This document shows positions 42,157 to 49,874 of a stretch of 64,000 nt of DNA, piece after piece. Position 1 is the first letter of the stretch. Each line of letters begins with the position of its first letter. Source of the DNA: AP-15 sp963735445 (lineage in GTDB: Bacteria; Pseudomonadota; Alphaproteobacteria; ATCC43930; CGMCC-115725); NCBI GenBank assembly GCA_963735445.1, contig CAVTLC010000055.1, positions 1-64,000 on the forward strand, read 5' to 3'. The translations under genes were made by a program, and so were the position numbers. The notes beneath the pieces are model-generated. The model was not told the origin of the DNA. It did not search any database and was given only the letters and a program-made list of their open reading frames with translations.

Positions 42157-43098
42157 ATGTCGATACTCGTGATCGGCGGCACCGGGTTCATCGGGCGCCG
42201 TCTCGTCCCGTTGCTGGCGCAACGCGGCGAGGAAATCGTCTGCATGGACATCAACCCCGCCACCGCCAATTACGAGGGCTTTGGCAAACAGGTGCGGGTC
42301 GTGCGCGGCGATATCAGCCAGTTTGACGACGTGATGGCGACCATGGTCGAGGCAAAGCCCGAGCGGGTCGTCAACCTCGCCTATTTCCTGGGGAGCGAGT
42401 ATCCGCCGCGGGTCGCGTTCAAGCTCAACATCTTGGGCATGGACAATTGCTTTGAGGCAGCGCGGCTGTGCAACGTCAGGCGTGTCGCCTATGCCAGCTC
42501 GCTCGCGGTCAGCGGTGAGCAGCATTTTTACGGCGACCGCATCGTCAACGAGGACGATTTCCGCCACGGCCATGTGCAATACGCGATGCACAAAATCTTC
42601 AACGAGTGGCAGGCGCAGGACTACCGTGAAAAGCACGGCCTCGACGTGACCGCGATCCGCCCGGCCAATGTGACGGGCAACGACAAGATCGTCGGCTCTG
42701 TCGACCACGTCAAAATCATCACCTTTCCGGCACGCGGCGAAGCGATCTCGTTCCCGTTCAAAGACGCGATGCGCTGCCCGATCCATGTCGACGAGGTCGC
42801 CGAGATTTTCGCCCGCGTGATCATGTCCGACCGGCCCAAGCACTGGATCTACAACACCGGCGGCATCGCGATCAGCCTCGGCGAGATCGCCGATATGGTT
42901 CGCGAGTACCTGCCCGACGCCAAAATCAACTTCGACAAGGAAACCGGCGGTAAGGAAATCTCGGGCAACTACTTGATCGACAACCAGCGGCTGGTAGAGG
43001 AATTTGGCGTGCAGTATCGCCCGTACCGCGAGCGCGTGCTGCAGATCATCAATGAGGTCCGCCGCGAGCAGGGGCTGGAGCCGGTAGCCGATCGCTAA
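42157..43098 (+). CDS. NAD-dependent epimerase/dehydratase family protein
   Basis: 313 residues; ATG 42157 has GGGAGG upstream. Extended SDR fold: SILVIGGTGFIGRRLVPLL (NAD site), RVVNLAYFLGSEYPPRVAFK, VAYASSLAVSGEQHFYGD (Ser), HVQYAMHKIFNEWQAQ (YxxxK), and the substrate-domain region IHVDEVAEIFARVIMSD. It resembles UDP-glucose 4-epimerase-like and related nucleoside-sugar enzymes, but the substrate loop is not diagnostic. It is divergent from the amidohydrolase, with about 50 bases between them. Confidence 0.85.
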   Translation: MSILVIGGTGFIGRRLVPLLAQRGEEIVCMDINPATANYEGFGKQVRVVRGDISQFDDVMATMVEAKPERVVNLAYFLGSEYPPRVAFKLNILGMDNCFEAARLCNVRRVAYASSLAVSGEQHFYGDRIVNEDDFRHGHVQYAMHKIFNEWQAQDYREKHGLDVTAIRPANVTGNDKIVGSVDHVKIITFPARGEAISFPFKDAMRCPIHVDEVAEIFARVIMSDRPKHWIYNTGGIAISLGEIADMVREYLPDAKINFDKETGGKEISGNYLIDNQRLVEEFGVQYRPYRERVLQIINEVRREQGLEPVADR

Positions 43099-43255
43099 CC
43101 TATCTCTGCTTTAACAGAGCGTAGTGGGCGGGCCGCCCGACCGGACGGCTTGTCCTGTTTTATTTGTCCGATAGCTCCAGGCCTGTGTCGATGCCGATCG
43201 CCACTCGGGAATCTGCGGGTATGCGGGTGAAAGCCGCTACGCCGAGGCAGGGCTG

Positions 43256-43882
43256 ATGCTGCAAAACATTTCGGCTGCCGTCGCCGGCTTTATCGTCGCG
43301 ACCATCTCGGCGTCGGGCTATCTCGGCATCGTTGGATTGATGGCGATCGAGTCGGCGTGCATTCCGCTCCCATCGGAAATCATCATGCCGTTTTCCGGCT
43401 ATCTCGCGTCGACCGGTCGTTTCAATATCTTCTTCGTCGCGACCGCGGGGGCAATCGGCTGCAATCTCGGCTCGACCATCGCCTATGCGGTGGGGCGCTA
43501 TGGCGGACGGCCGCTCGTCGAGCGTTGGGGGTCGTACATCCTGATCAGCCGCCGCGATCTTGCCACTGCCGACCGGTTCTTCGGCCGTTATGGCGGCGCT
43601 GCGGTCTTTTTCGGCCGCTTATTGCCGGTGATCCGTACCTTTGTCGCACTGCCCGCCGGCATTGCCCGGCTCCCGCAACTCAAATTCCAGATCTACACGT
43701 TTCTCGGCTCGTGGCCGTGGTGCTTCGCACTCGCCTATATCGGCTACAAGCTCGGTCAGAAATGGGACAGCGATCCGCGGTTGCACGACATTCTGCGGCG
43801 GTTCGACTGGCTGATCGTCGTGCTGATCGTTGTGGCAGTGGTCTGGTACGTATGGCGGCATCTGCGGCACGCCCGGGAGTGA
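43256..43882 (+). CDS. DedA family membrane protein
   Basis: 208 residues. SGYLGIVGLMAIESACIPLPSEIIMPFSGYLA is the family's first re-entrant region with the conserved E..xxPxPSE motif; AIGCNLGSTIAYAVGRYGGRP and FFGRYGGAAVFFGRLLPVIRTFVALPAGIARLP (the F.GR.xPxxRxxxxxxAG motif) follow; the last helix is WLIVVLIVVAVVWYVW. DedA proteins are undecaprenyl-phosphate or lipid flippase-type membrane proteins. It stands alone between an epimerase and the converging phosphoesterase gene. The 157 bases upstream hold GC-rich palindromes but nothing else. Confidence 0.9.
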   Translation: MLQNISAAVAGFIVATISASGYLGIVGLMAIESACIPLPSEIIMPFSGYLASTGRFNIFFVATAGAIGCNLGSTIAYAVGRYGGRPLVERWGSYILISRRDLATADRFFGRYGGAAVFFGRLLPVIRTFVALPAGIARLPQLKFQIYTFLGSWPWCFALAYIGYKLGQKWDSDPRLHDILRRFDWLIVVLIVVAVVWYVWRHLRHARE

Positions 43883-43932
43883 GCCGCGGCCGACCTGGGA
43901 ACGGCCGGAATTTGCCCTTCCTGCCACGCCTG

Positions 43933-45324
43933 TCAGCGCCGTGATCGCCTTCTTGACGCCACCTTGGCGCCGAGCCCGCGAACATGCCCGGTAAGCCTCG
44001 CCGCCGCAGCAGGAATTCCGAGAGTTGGGTAATAAAAATTCTGCTGGTGGCGATTGCGATGCCGCCGGTGAAGGCCCTGGACCTCGTCTATGGTCGGCAG
44101 CACCTCGACGAGCTCAATGTGCTCCGGTCCGTTGTTCTCGGGTTTGCTCAAACTCAACGCGCTGATGAGGTCCGGCGCCGCGGCAACGCGCGGTGTCAAA
44201 GGCGGCCCAAGATCGAACAGCCGGTGCAGAGTGGCCTGAATCGAACAATGGTCAAACGGCGGTGGCTGCTCGCCATCCGGCCCCGACGCTGGCCGGACGA
44301 TGCTCCCTGGCGGGACGTAAGGTGAAACGATCACCGCCGGAACCCGAACGCCATAGCGATCAAAGCGGAAGCCCTCGGGATAGGGTCCGCCCGGGGGGAC
44401 CGCCGCCGGCGGCGGCACGTGGTCAAAGCAGCCGCCGTGCTCGTCATAGACGATGACGAGCAAGGTACGCGGCCAGGTCGGGGCGCTGCGCACGGCATTG
44501 TAGACCGCGGCGATCAACTGCTCGCCATAGACCATGTTGTGCGGCGGATGCTGGTCGTTGGGAACCGTCTGGTGGCGCCGGCTGGTAAAATACCGTGGTT
44601 CGATAAAGCTGTAGGTAGCGAGCCTACCGGTACTGGCATGGCGCTCGAACTCGTCCTGGAACAGACAGAAATGAGTCGGGATCTTGGTCCACAGGTCGAC
44701 CAGCGCCGCCGATTGCGGCATATCGTGAAAATAGATCCGCCACTTGTGACCGCGCCCCCCGAGACGCCGAAAAATTGTCGGCATCGCCGCCGGAAGGTAC
44801 GGTAGGTAAGGCTTGCGGTTGTTGACGCGGCCTCCGGCCGTACCGCAATGCATGAAATAGCGGTTTGGCCAGGTCTCGCAGGGTGCCGAGGCGTGCCAGC
44901 GATCGGATACGCCAAAGGCTCGTGCGAGCTGACTGATCACCGGGACCTGGCGAGGAAGAAAATAGTGCATCGCGGCGCGGGGATCGCGGGGGCTGTCCCC
45001 CTCCGGTTGCGCCATATAGTTATCGACAAATCCGGTCATGCTGGCCTGCGCGCCGGGCTGTGCCGCGTGACCAAAGATCTGTTGATTGATGTCGCTGAAC
45101 AACTCGCCCGGATCGTCGACCGGAATACTGGCGGCGTGAGCAGTGAGCTTTGGGCTGTTCCACACCGTGATCGTTTCAACCGAGCCGTCGGGCTTGTGCC
45201 ACGGATTGCTTTCGCTTCCGTCTAGCCCATCGAATTGCTCGGTTTTCGGATACAGCCGGCCGAGCATGCTGTCGAAGGAGCGGTTTTCCAGTGCGAGAAC
45301 AACCACGTGCTCGATATTGGGCAT
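43933..45324 (-). CDS. Phospholipase C-like phosphoesterase (alkaline phosphatase superfamily)
   Basis: 463 residues. The start IEHVVVLALENRSFDSMLGRL carries the ENRSFD metal-site motif of the phosphoesterase (PLC/AcpA) family; SDRWHASAPCETWPNRYFMHCGTAGG, TYSFIEPRYF, and VIVYDEHGGCFDHVPPP (DEHGG..DHV) supply the other metal ligands; VSPYVPPGSIV and FDHCSIQATLHRLFDL close the domain. Most relatives are exported; this one starts right at the catalytic core with no signal peptide, so it may be cytoplasmic. The tail is Arg-rich. A cupin gene lies upstream on the same strand. Confidence 0.85.
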   Translation of the reverse strand: MPNIEHVVVLALENRSFDSMLGRLYPKTEQFDGLDGSESNPWHKPDGSVETITVWNSPKLTAHAASIPVDDPGELFSDINQQIFGHAAQPGAQASMTGFVDNYMAQPEGDSPRDPRAAMHYFLPRQVPVISQLARAFGVSDRWHASAPCETWPNRYFMHCGTAGGRVNNRKPYLPYLPAAMPTIFRRLGGRGHKWRIYFHDMPQSAALVDLWTKIPTHFCLFQDEFERHASTGRLATYSFIEPRYFTSRRHQTVPNDQHPPHNMVYGEQLIAAVYNAVRSAPTWPRTLLVIVYDEHGGCFDHVPPPAAVPPGGPYPEGFRFDRYGVRVPAVIVSPYVPPGSIVRPASGPDGEQPPPFDHCSIQATLHRLFDLGPPLTPRVAAAPDLISALSLSKPENNGPEHIELVEVLPTIDEVQGLHRRHRNRHQQNFYYPTLGIPAAAARLTGHVRGLGAKVASRRRSRR

Positions 45325-45539
45325 GCCGGTCTTCGACTCCGCGTTACTCCTTCACCGCCACCAACGCTCTTGGCCGCGAATGCGAGCGCAGTGGCAAAAA
45401 AACAAGCGGGTGACACTGCCGCTCGCGGGTTGGGCCGATATTTCGGCGTTCGGCCGTGGTCTTCGCTGCCGCGCCTCGCTTTAGACCGCCCGTCTGGCCT
45501 GGTTGGCGACACTTACCGAGAACAGCCCGCAGCCGCGCT

Positions 45540-45576
45540 AATCGTGAGCCAGGTGGACTTCGCCCGGCTCACGATT
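45540..45576. repeat. Perfect 11-bp inverted repeat between cupin and phosphoesterase genes
   Basis: AATCGTGAGCC (45540–45550) and GGCTCACGATT (45566–45576) are exact complements with a 15-base loop. On the minus strand it follows the cupin stop (45625) and precedes the phosphoesterase start (45324). There is no T-tract, so it could be an operator or transcript-processing hairpin. The rest of the 300-base gap (45325–45624) shows no gene. Confidence 0.5.
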
Positions 45577-45624
45577 ACCTCCTTAATTTACGCGGAACAG
45601 ATAACGGGAACTGGGCTCAAAAGG

Positions 45625-46047
45625 TCAGGTCGTCGCAGGCTCGTTATATTCAGCGTCGCTGACGTGCTTGCCCCAAGAAGTGCCCTGTCCCTGCTCGCCG
45701 GCTTCCGACAATGCCAGATGCGCGAACAGGCGATCGGGTGCAGCACCGTGCCAATGCAATGTGTCCGGTGGAATATTAACGGTGTCGCCGGGGTTCAGAA
45801 CTTGCGGCTTCTGCCCCTCGAAACAGATGCGCCCAACGCCGGACAAGCAGAAGAGTGTCTGTCCGACCGGGTGCGAGTGCCACGCGGTGCGCGCACCCGG
45901 CGTAAATGTCACAACCGAACCGCCCATGCGCGACGGCGCCTCAGCGGTGATTACCGGATCCTGGAATACGACGCCGGTAAAGGTCTCGGCAGCACCCCGC
46001 CTGGTCGTGCGCGCTCCGGCGCGAATAACTCCGGCTTTTACAGGCAT
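45625..46047 (-). CDS. Cupin-domain protein
   Basis: 140 residues from ATG 46047 with AGGAGT upstream. A single cupin: GSVVTFTPGARTAWHSHPVGQTLFCLSGVG gives motif 1 (H.H..E-type: WHSHP..Q) and LNPGDTVNIPPDTLHWHGAAP motif 2 (HWHG). The pattern is that of the small metal-dependent cupins annotated as quercetin-dioxygenase-like or linked to carboxymuconolactone decarboxylase domains, and of cupin-type hydroxynitrile lyases. Substrate unknown. It lies between pssA and the phosphoesterase gene on the same strand. Confidence 0.78.
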   Translation of the reverse strand: MPVKAGVIRAGARTTRRGAAETFTGVVFQDPVITAEAPSRMGGSVVTFTPGARTAWHSHPVGQTLFCLSGVGRICFEGQKPQVLNPGDTVNIPPDTLHWHGAAPDRLFAHLALSEAGEQGQGTSWGKHVSDAEYNEPATT

Positions 46048-46147
46048 GACTGTACTCCTTTCATTCGCAACGGCCTTTCGGCCCGAAATCCGAGACGGTC
46101 AGCTTAGCCGCCGCACCCGATGCGAAGCAACCGCCCGGCCACCTGGA

Positions 46148-47053
46148 TCAGTGGCGCCACTGGTTCTCGGGCGCGCTTCCCTCATCGAGCGGATAGAGTG
46201 CAGGAGTTGGCGGGTGCGCGGAGGCATCGGTGGCTTCGGTGCGGCGAACCTCTGCAGTACGGCGTCGCCGATAGGAAGAGCGGACCGTCAGCGGAATCGA
46301 GCCGACATAGACGATCCCGATGGCGGTAAGGGTCAGCCACGGAGCAGTCGTCACAAATCCCGCCAGCACGCCGATGCCGAGCAGGGTCGGCAGGACCCAG
46401 CGATGCGGCACGCGGATCCGCTTGAGCGACACGGTCGGTACTTTGCTGACCATCAACAACGCGATACCGGTCACTGTCACCGCGCTCAGATAGGGCGAAC
46501 GGAACAGCCAATCACCCCACTCGAAGCTCAGAAACATCGGGACCATAACCAGCCCAGCTCCAGCGGGCGCCGGAATGCCGGTGAAGAATGGCGCCGAGTG
46601 CGCGGGGCGTGCGGTGTCGCTCTCGATATTGAAACGCGCCAGCCGGAGCGCGCAGCACACTGCGTAGAACAGGACGATCGCCCAGCCAATGCCGTGCAGG
46701 CTCGACATCGTCCACAGATACAGCACCGCTGCCGGCGCGACGCCAAAACTGACGAAATCCGACAAGCTGTCGAGCTCCGCGCCAAAGCTGGAAGTCGATT
46801 TCAGCAAGCGCGCGATGCGGCCGTCGAGCCCGTCGAAGATCCCTGCGACGATGATTGCGAATACGGCCCCGACGAAATTTTCGCCGATCGCAAAGCGGAT
46901 CGCCGTCATGCCGGCGCACAGTGCGAGCAGGGTTAGAACGTTCGGGATCATTCGATTGACCGAAAGATCGGAGAACCTCTGCACCCGCGCCTGCCGGATG
47001 CGGGCAGCGCGACTCCTAAACCTGCCCGTCCTGTCCGCGTGCCAATTTCTCAA
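46148..47053 (-). CDS. pssA: CDP-diacylglycerol–serine O-phosphatidyltransferase
   Basis: About 301 residues. The CDP-alcohol phosphatidyltransferase motif is complete: FDGLDGRIARLLKSTSSFGAELDSLSD (D-G-x2-A-R-x8-G-x3-D-x3-D). Surrounding helices: IPNVLTLLALCAGMTAIRFAI, AVLYLWTM, LARFNIESDTARP and FTGIPAPAGAGLVMVPMFL are typical of the alphaproteobacterial enzyme. Start TTG 47053 is chosen for its TTGA overlap with the psd stop; a start a little further in is possible. It forms phosphatidylserine, which Psd converts to phosphatidylethanolamine. The two genes form a coupled pair. Confidence 0.9.
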   Translation of the reverse strand: MRNWHADRTGRFRSRAARIRQARVQRFSDLSVNRMIPNVLTLLALCAGMTAIRFAIGENFVGAVFAIIVAGIFDGLDGRIARLLKSTSSFGAELDSLSDFVSFGVAPAAVLYLWTMSSLHGIGWAIVLFYAVCCALRLARFNIESDTARPAHSAPFFTGIPAPAGAGLVMVPMFLSFEWGDWLFRSPYLSAVTVTGIALLMVSKVPTVSLKRIRVPHRWVLPTLLGIGVLAGFVTTAPWLTLTAIGIVYVGSIPLTVRSSYRRRRTAEVRRTEATDASAHPPTPALYPLDEGSAPENQWRH

Positions 47054-47739
47054 TGCGCGCTTCCCTCCGTCACCGGCTCGCGAGCGAACCGGTCGGCGAT
47101 CACTGTCTCGCCGCCCACCATGCGCTGCCCGGCCAGGACCAATGTTACATAAGGCGGCGGACAATAAACATCGACCCGGGAGCCGAACCGGATGATGCCA
47201 ATGCGTTGCCCCACTGCGATCCTCTGGCCTTCACGCAGATCGCAAACAATGCGGCGGGCAACAAGACCGGCGACCTGAACAAAGACGACCTCGGGTCCTT
47301 CAGAGGGCGCCACGCGGATCGCCATTCGCTCGTTCTGCAAGCTTGCGTTTTCGCCGCTTGCATCAAGAAACCGCCCTTTTGTGTAACGCAGCGCTATGAC
47401 CCGGCCGCCGATCGGCGTGCGCGTCACATGCACATCGAAGAGATTAAGAAAGATGCCAATCCGCGCGACCGGGGTGTCACCCATTTCCAATTCGGGCGGG
47501 GGAGGCGCCTGGACGACCGACGTAACGATGCCGTCCGCCGGGCTGACCAGCACGCCGTCGCGCAGCGGTGTCACCCGCCACGGATCGCGAAAGAAGTAGA
47601 TCAGCCACAAGGTCGCGACGAGCGCGACCCAGCCGGCCGGCCTAAAGACAAAAAACAGCACCACTGTCGCGATGGCCGCAGCGAGAACGAATTTGAACCC
47701 GTCCGGGTGCAGCGGCGCCAGAAACTTTCTCAGTACCAA
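47050..47739 (-). CDS. psd: Phosphatidylserine decarboxylase proenzyme
   Basis: 229 residues, the short Psd-A form. One or two N-terminal helices (FVLAAAIATVVLFFVFRPAGW), then VLVSPADGIVTSV, GIFLNLFDVHVTRTPIGGRV, YTKGRFLDA and ENERMA-like region, and the self-cleavage site in IGIIRFGSRVDVY (Gly–Ser), which generates the pyruvoyl group. It makes phosphatidylethanolamine from the product of PssA, encoded downstream with a TTGA overlap. Its start lies 23 bases after the stop of the large VWA-type membrane protein, so it may be the fifth gene of that operon. Confidence 0.93.
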   Translation of the reverse strand: MVLRKFLAPLHPDGFKFVLAAAIATVVLFFVFRPAGWVALVATLWLIYFFRDPWRVTPLRDGVLVSPADGIVTSVVQAPPPPELEMGDTPVARIGIFLNLFDVHVTRTPIGGRVIALRYTKGRFLDASGENASLQNERMAIRVAPSEGPEVVFVQVAGLVARRIVCDLREGQRIAVGQRIGIIRFGSRVDVYCPPPYVTLVLAGQRMVGGETVIADRFAREPVTEGSAH

Positions 47740-47762
47740 AACTCACCAGCTGAAAGACGGGC

Positions 47763-49874
47763 TTATCGACCCTCGCGCCGCCACGCCGCCAAAAGACCGC
47801 CGACGATCACGACCAAGGCGGCCACCGCCGGCAGCAGCGGCGTCTCGGTGAACCCGCTGACCGTATAATCCCCATTCGCACGAAGGCCCATCCAGTTTCG
47901 CCCGGCCGCGGTGTCATCGGGCGCGACCCGCCGAACATCGGGGATCGACCCCGAAGCGACCCAGAAGACGCCGCCGCCAGTCGCCGCGGCGATCGGCGCC
48001 AGCTTGTCCGGCGTCGTGCGGACGTCGCTGAATTCGACCGGGTTGAGCGGGCCGGCCGCCGCGAGAGCGACCTTGCTGCCATCGGTAACCCGATACAGCC
48101 CCATCTGAGAAATCGTCAGCTGTCCGCTGCTGCGCCCGCCCTGCTCGTGGGTCAGCTTTAGGCTCTGAGTTGTCCCATCGGGCGCTGTCACTTGCACCGC
48201 ACGATCGTCGGGTTCGAGCGATTGCCGGGTGATCGTCAGGTGATCGCCATCGACCGCGGCACGCAGGTCGTTCTCCTCCAGATCGGGCTCTTTCATCAGC
48301 CAATAGGCAAGCCGGCGCAGCAGCTCGGCCTGCGGGCCGCCGCCTTCGAAGCCGCGCGCCCAGAACCACATCTGGTCCGACAGCAATTGCGCCACTCGGC
48401 CCTTTCCGACCCGATCGAGCACCAGCAGCGGATCGCCCCGATCGCCGGTCATCACCATCGTGCCGCGATGGACGCGCGCATCGACCTGGCGGAACCACCG
48501 CCCCCAGGCCGGTTCCCCGTTTGGCGGGCCCGCTTCCGGCAGCCCCTCGGTCACCGGATGGCGACGGCCAAGCGCCGTCACTTGCGGCTTAAACCCCTCT
48601 TCAAAAACCTCGCCTGTGGGGTCGGCCGGAAATATTGAACCGAGCGGCGTGCGCGACAGGCTTAGTGGCGTCCCAAAATTCGGACCGGCCGCTTCGAGTA
48701 AAGCGCCGCCATTGCGCACATACCTGACGACGTTCTCGAGATAGGCCTCAGGGATCACACCACGCCGGCTGTAGCGGTCGAAAATGATCAGATCGAAATC
48801 GTCGAGTTTGGTGTCGAACAGCTCGCGAATCGGAAAGGCAATCAGCGACAGCTCGCGGATCGGCGTGCCGTCCTGCTTTTCCGGTGGTCGTAGGATCGTG
48901 AAGTGGACGAGATCGACAGAAGGATCGGATTTGAGCAAGTTGCGCCACACGCGCTCGCCGGCATGTGGCTCACCCGAGACCAGCAGCACGCGCAGCCGGT
49001 CACGGACGCCGTTTACGACGACCACGGCGCGATTGTTGATAAGGGTCAGTTCGCGCGGCCCCGGTGCCGCTTCGAGCTCGAGAACGTTGGGTCCGCCATG
49101 GTCGATCAGCAGCGGCAAAGTCACATCCTGACCGACCGGTACGATCATCTCCTGGGGCACGCCGCCGTCTTTACGCCACGTCACGTGCGCCGCATTGGCA
49201 TCCTCACCGGCCTTGTCGGCGGCACTTTGCGGCAGATCCTCGACTCGAATTTTTAATTGCAGCCGCTTACCGACGATCCCAAAGCTTGGCGCCTCGGCGA
49301 CCACGAGGCGGCGGTCGGCCTCATCGGGCTGTCCCGATAACAAGACATGCAACGGCGCCGGAACCGCCTGGCGCAACTTTTTGACGTCTCCGGTCGGGAC
49401 GTCATGCACTTCGCCGTCGGTGACCATAACCACCCCGGCAAGGCGCTGGCGTGGCACATCCGACATCGCCCGATCTAGAGCGGTAAACAGTCGGGTCCCT
49501 TGATCGCCGGCGCCGGGCTGAGCCGCGCCCGCGCGTATCACCCGGACATCAAGATCGGCTTCATGGCTAAGTTTGTCTTTGAGTTCGGCGAGCGCCTTTG
49601 CCGTGGCTTGCGTGCGGTTGCCTATAGTCTGGCTTGGTGAATTGTCGACGACGATGATCGCGACATCACGCTGGGGGACCCTCTGCTCCTCAATCAGCGA
49701 CGGATTCACCAGCGCGGCGAGCAACACTGCGATTGCCAAAGCGCGCCAGCTCAGCCCGGGCGCGCCGCGCCACACGCCAAAGACGAGCAGCAAGACGGCA
49801 GCGGCAGCGAAAGCGGCCAGCGCCCACCATGGCAGTAGCGGCGTTGCGGCAAGCGAGTAGCCGGTGCTGGTCAT
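47763..49874 (-). CDS. Membrane protein with VWA-like and glutamine-amidotransferase-like domains (Bat-like)
   Basis: 703 residues. N-terminal helices (LLPWWALAAFAAAAVLLLVFGVW, LAIAVLLAALVNPSLI), a VWA-like domain starting RDVAIIVVDNSPSQTIG (D-x-S-x-S-type site) with LAGVVMVTDGEVHD, a middle region with LRVLLVSGEPHAGERVWRNLL and DFDLIIFDRYSRRGVIPEAYL resembling GATase-1-like folds, and a final helix LLPAVAALVVIVGGLLAAW. In alphaproteobacteria such proteins follow a DUF4159 protein, DUF58 and MoxR, an arrangement like the Bacteroides aerotolerance operon. Role: probably MoxR-assisted envelope or metal-centre assembly (inference). Its start overlaps the DUF4159 stop (ATGA). Confidence 0.8.
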   Translation of the reverse strand: MTSTGYSLAATPLLPWWALAAFAAAAVLLLVFGVWRGAPGLSWRALAIAVLLAALVNPSLIEEQRVPQRDVAIIVVDNSPSQTIGNRTQATAKALAELKDKLSHEADLDVRVIRAGAAQPGAGDQGTRLFTALDRAMSDVPRQRLAGVVMVTDGEVHDVPTGDVKKLRQAVPAPLHVLLSGQPDEADRRLVVAEAPSFGIVGKRLQLKIRVEDLPQSAADKAGEDANAAHVTWRKDGGVPQEMIVPVGQDVTLPLLIDHGGPNVLELEAAPGPRELTLINNRAVVVVNGVRDRLRVLLVSGEPHAGERVWRNLLKSDPSVDLVHFTILRPPEKQDGTPIRELSLIAFPIRELFDTKLDDFDLIIFDRYSRRGVIPEAYLENVVRYVRNGGALLEAAGPNFGTPLSLSRTPLGSIFPADPTGEVFEEGFKPQVTALGRRHPVTEGLPEAGPPNGEPAWGRWFRQVDARVHRGTMVMTGDRGDPLLVLDRVGKGRVAQLLSDQMWFWARGFEGGGPQAELLRRLAYWLMKEPDLEENDLRAAVDGDHLTITRQSLEPDDRAVQVTAPDGTTQSLKLTHEQGGRSSGQLTISQMGLYRVTDGSKVALAAAGPLNPVEFSDVRTTPDKLAPIAAATGGGVFWVASGSIPDVRRVAPDDTAAGRNWMGLRANGDYTVSGFTETPLLPAVAALVVIVGGLLAAWRREGR

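Noticed and set aside
43098..43255. Possible terminator after the epimerase gene
   Set aside because: GC-rich palindromes (GGGCGGGCCGCCC) are present, and a TTTTATTTG patch follows, but the spacing between the stem and the T-rich patch is too long for a confident call.
45235..46936. Plus-strand frames of 290 and 422 codons over the phosphoesterase, cupin and pssA genes
   Set aside because: Compositional shadows. The minus-strand products show full family motifs.
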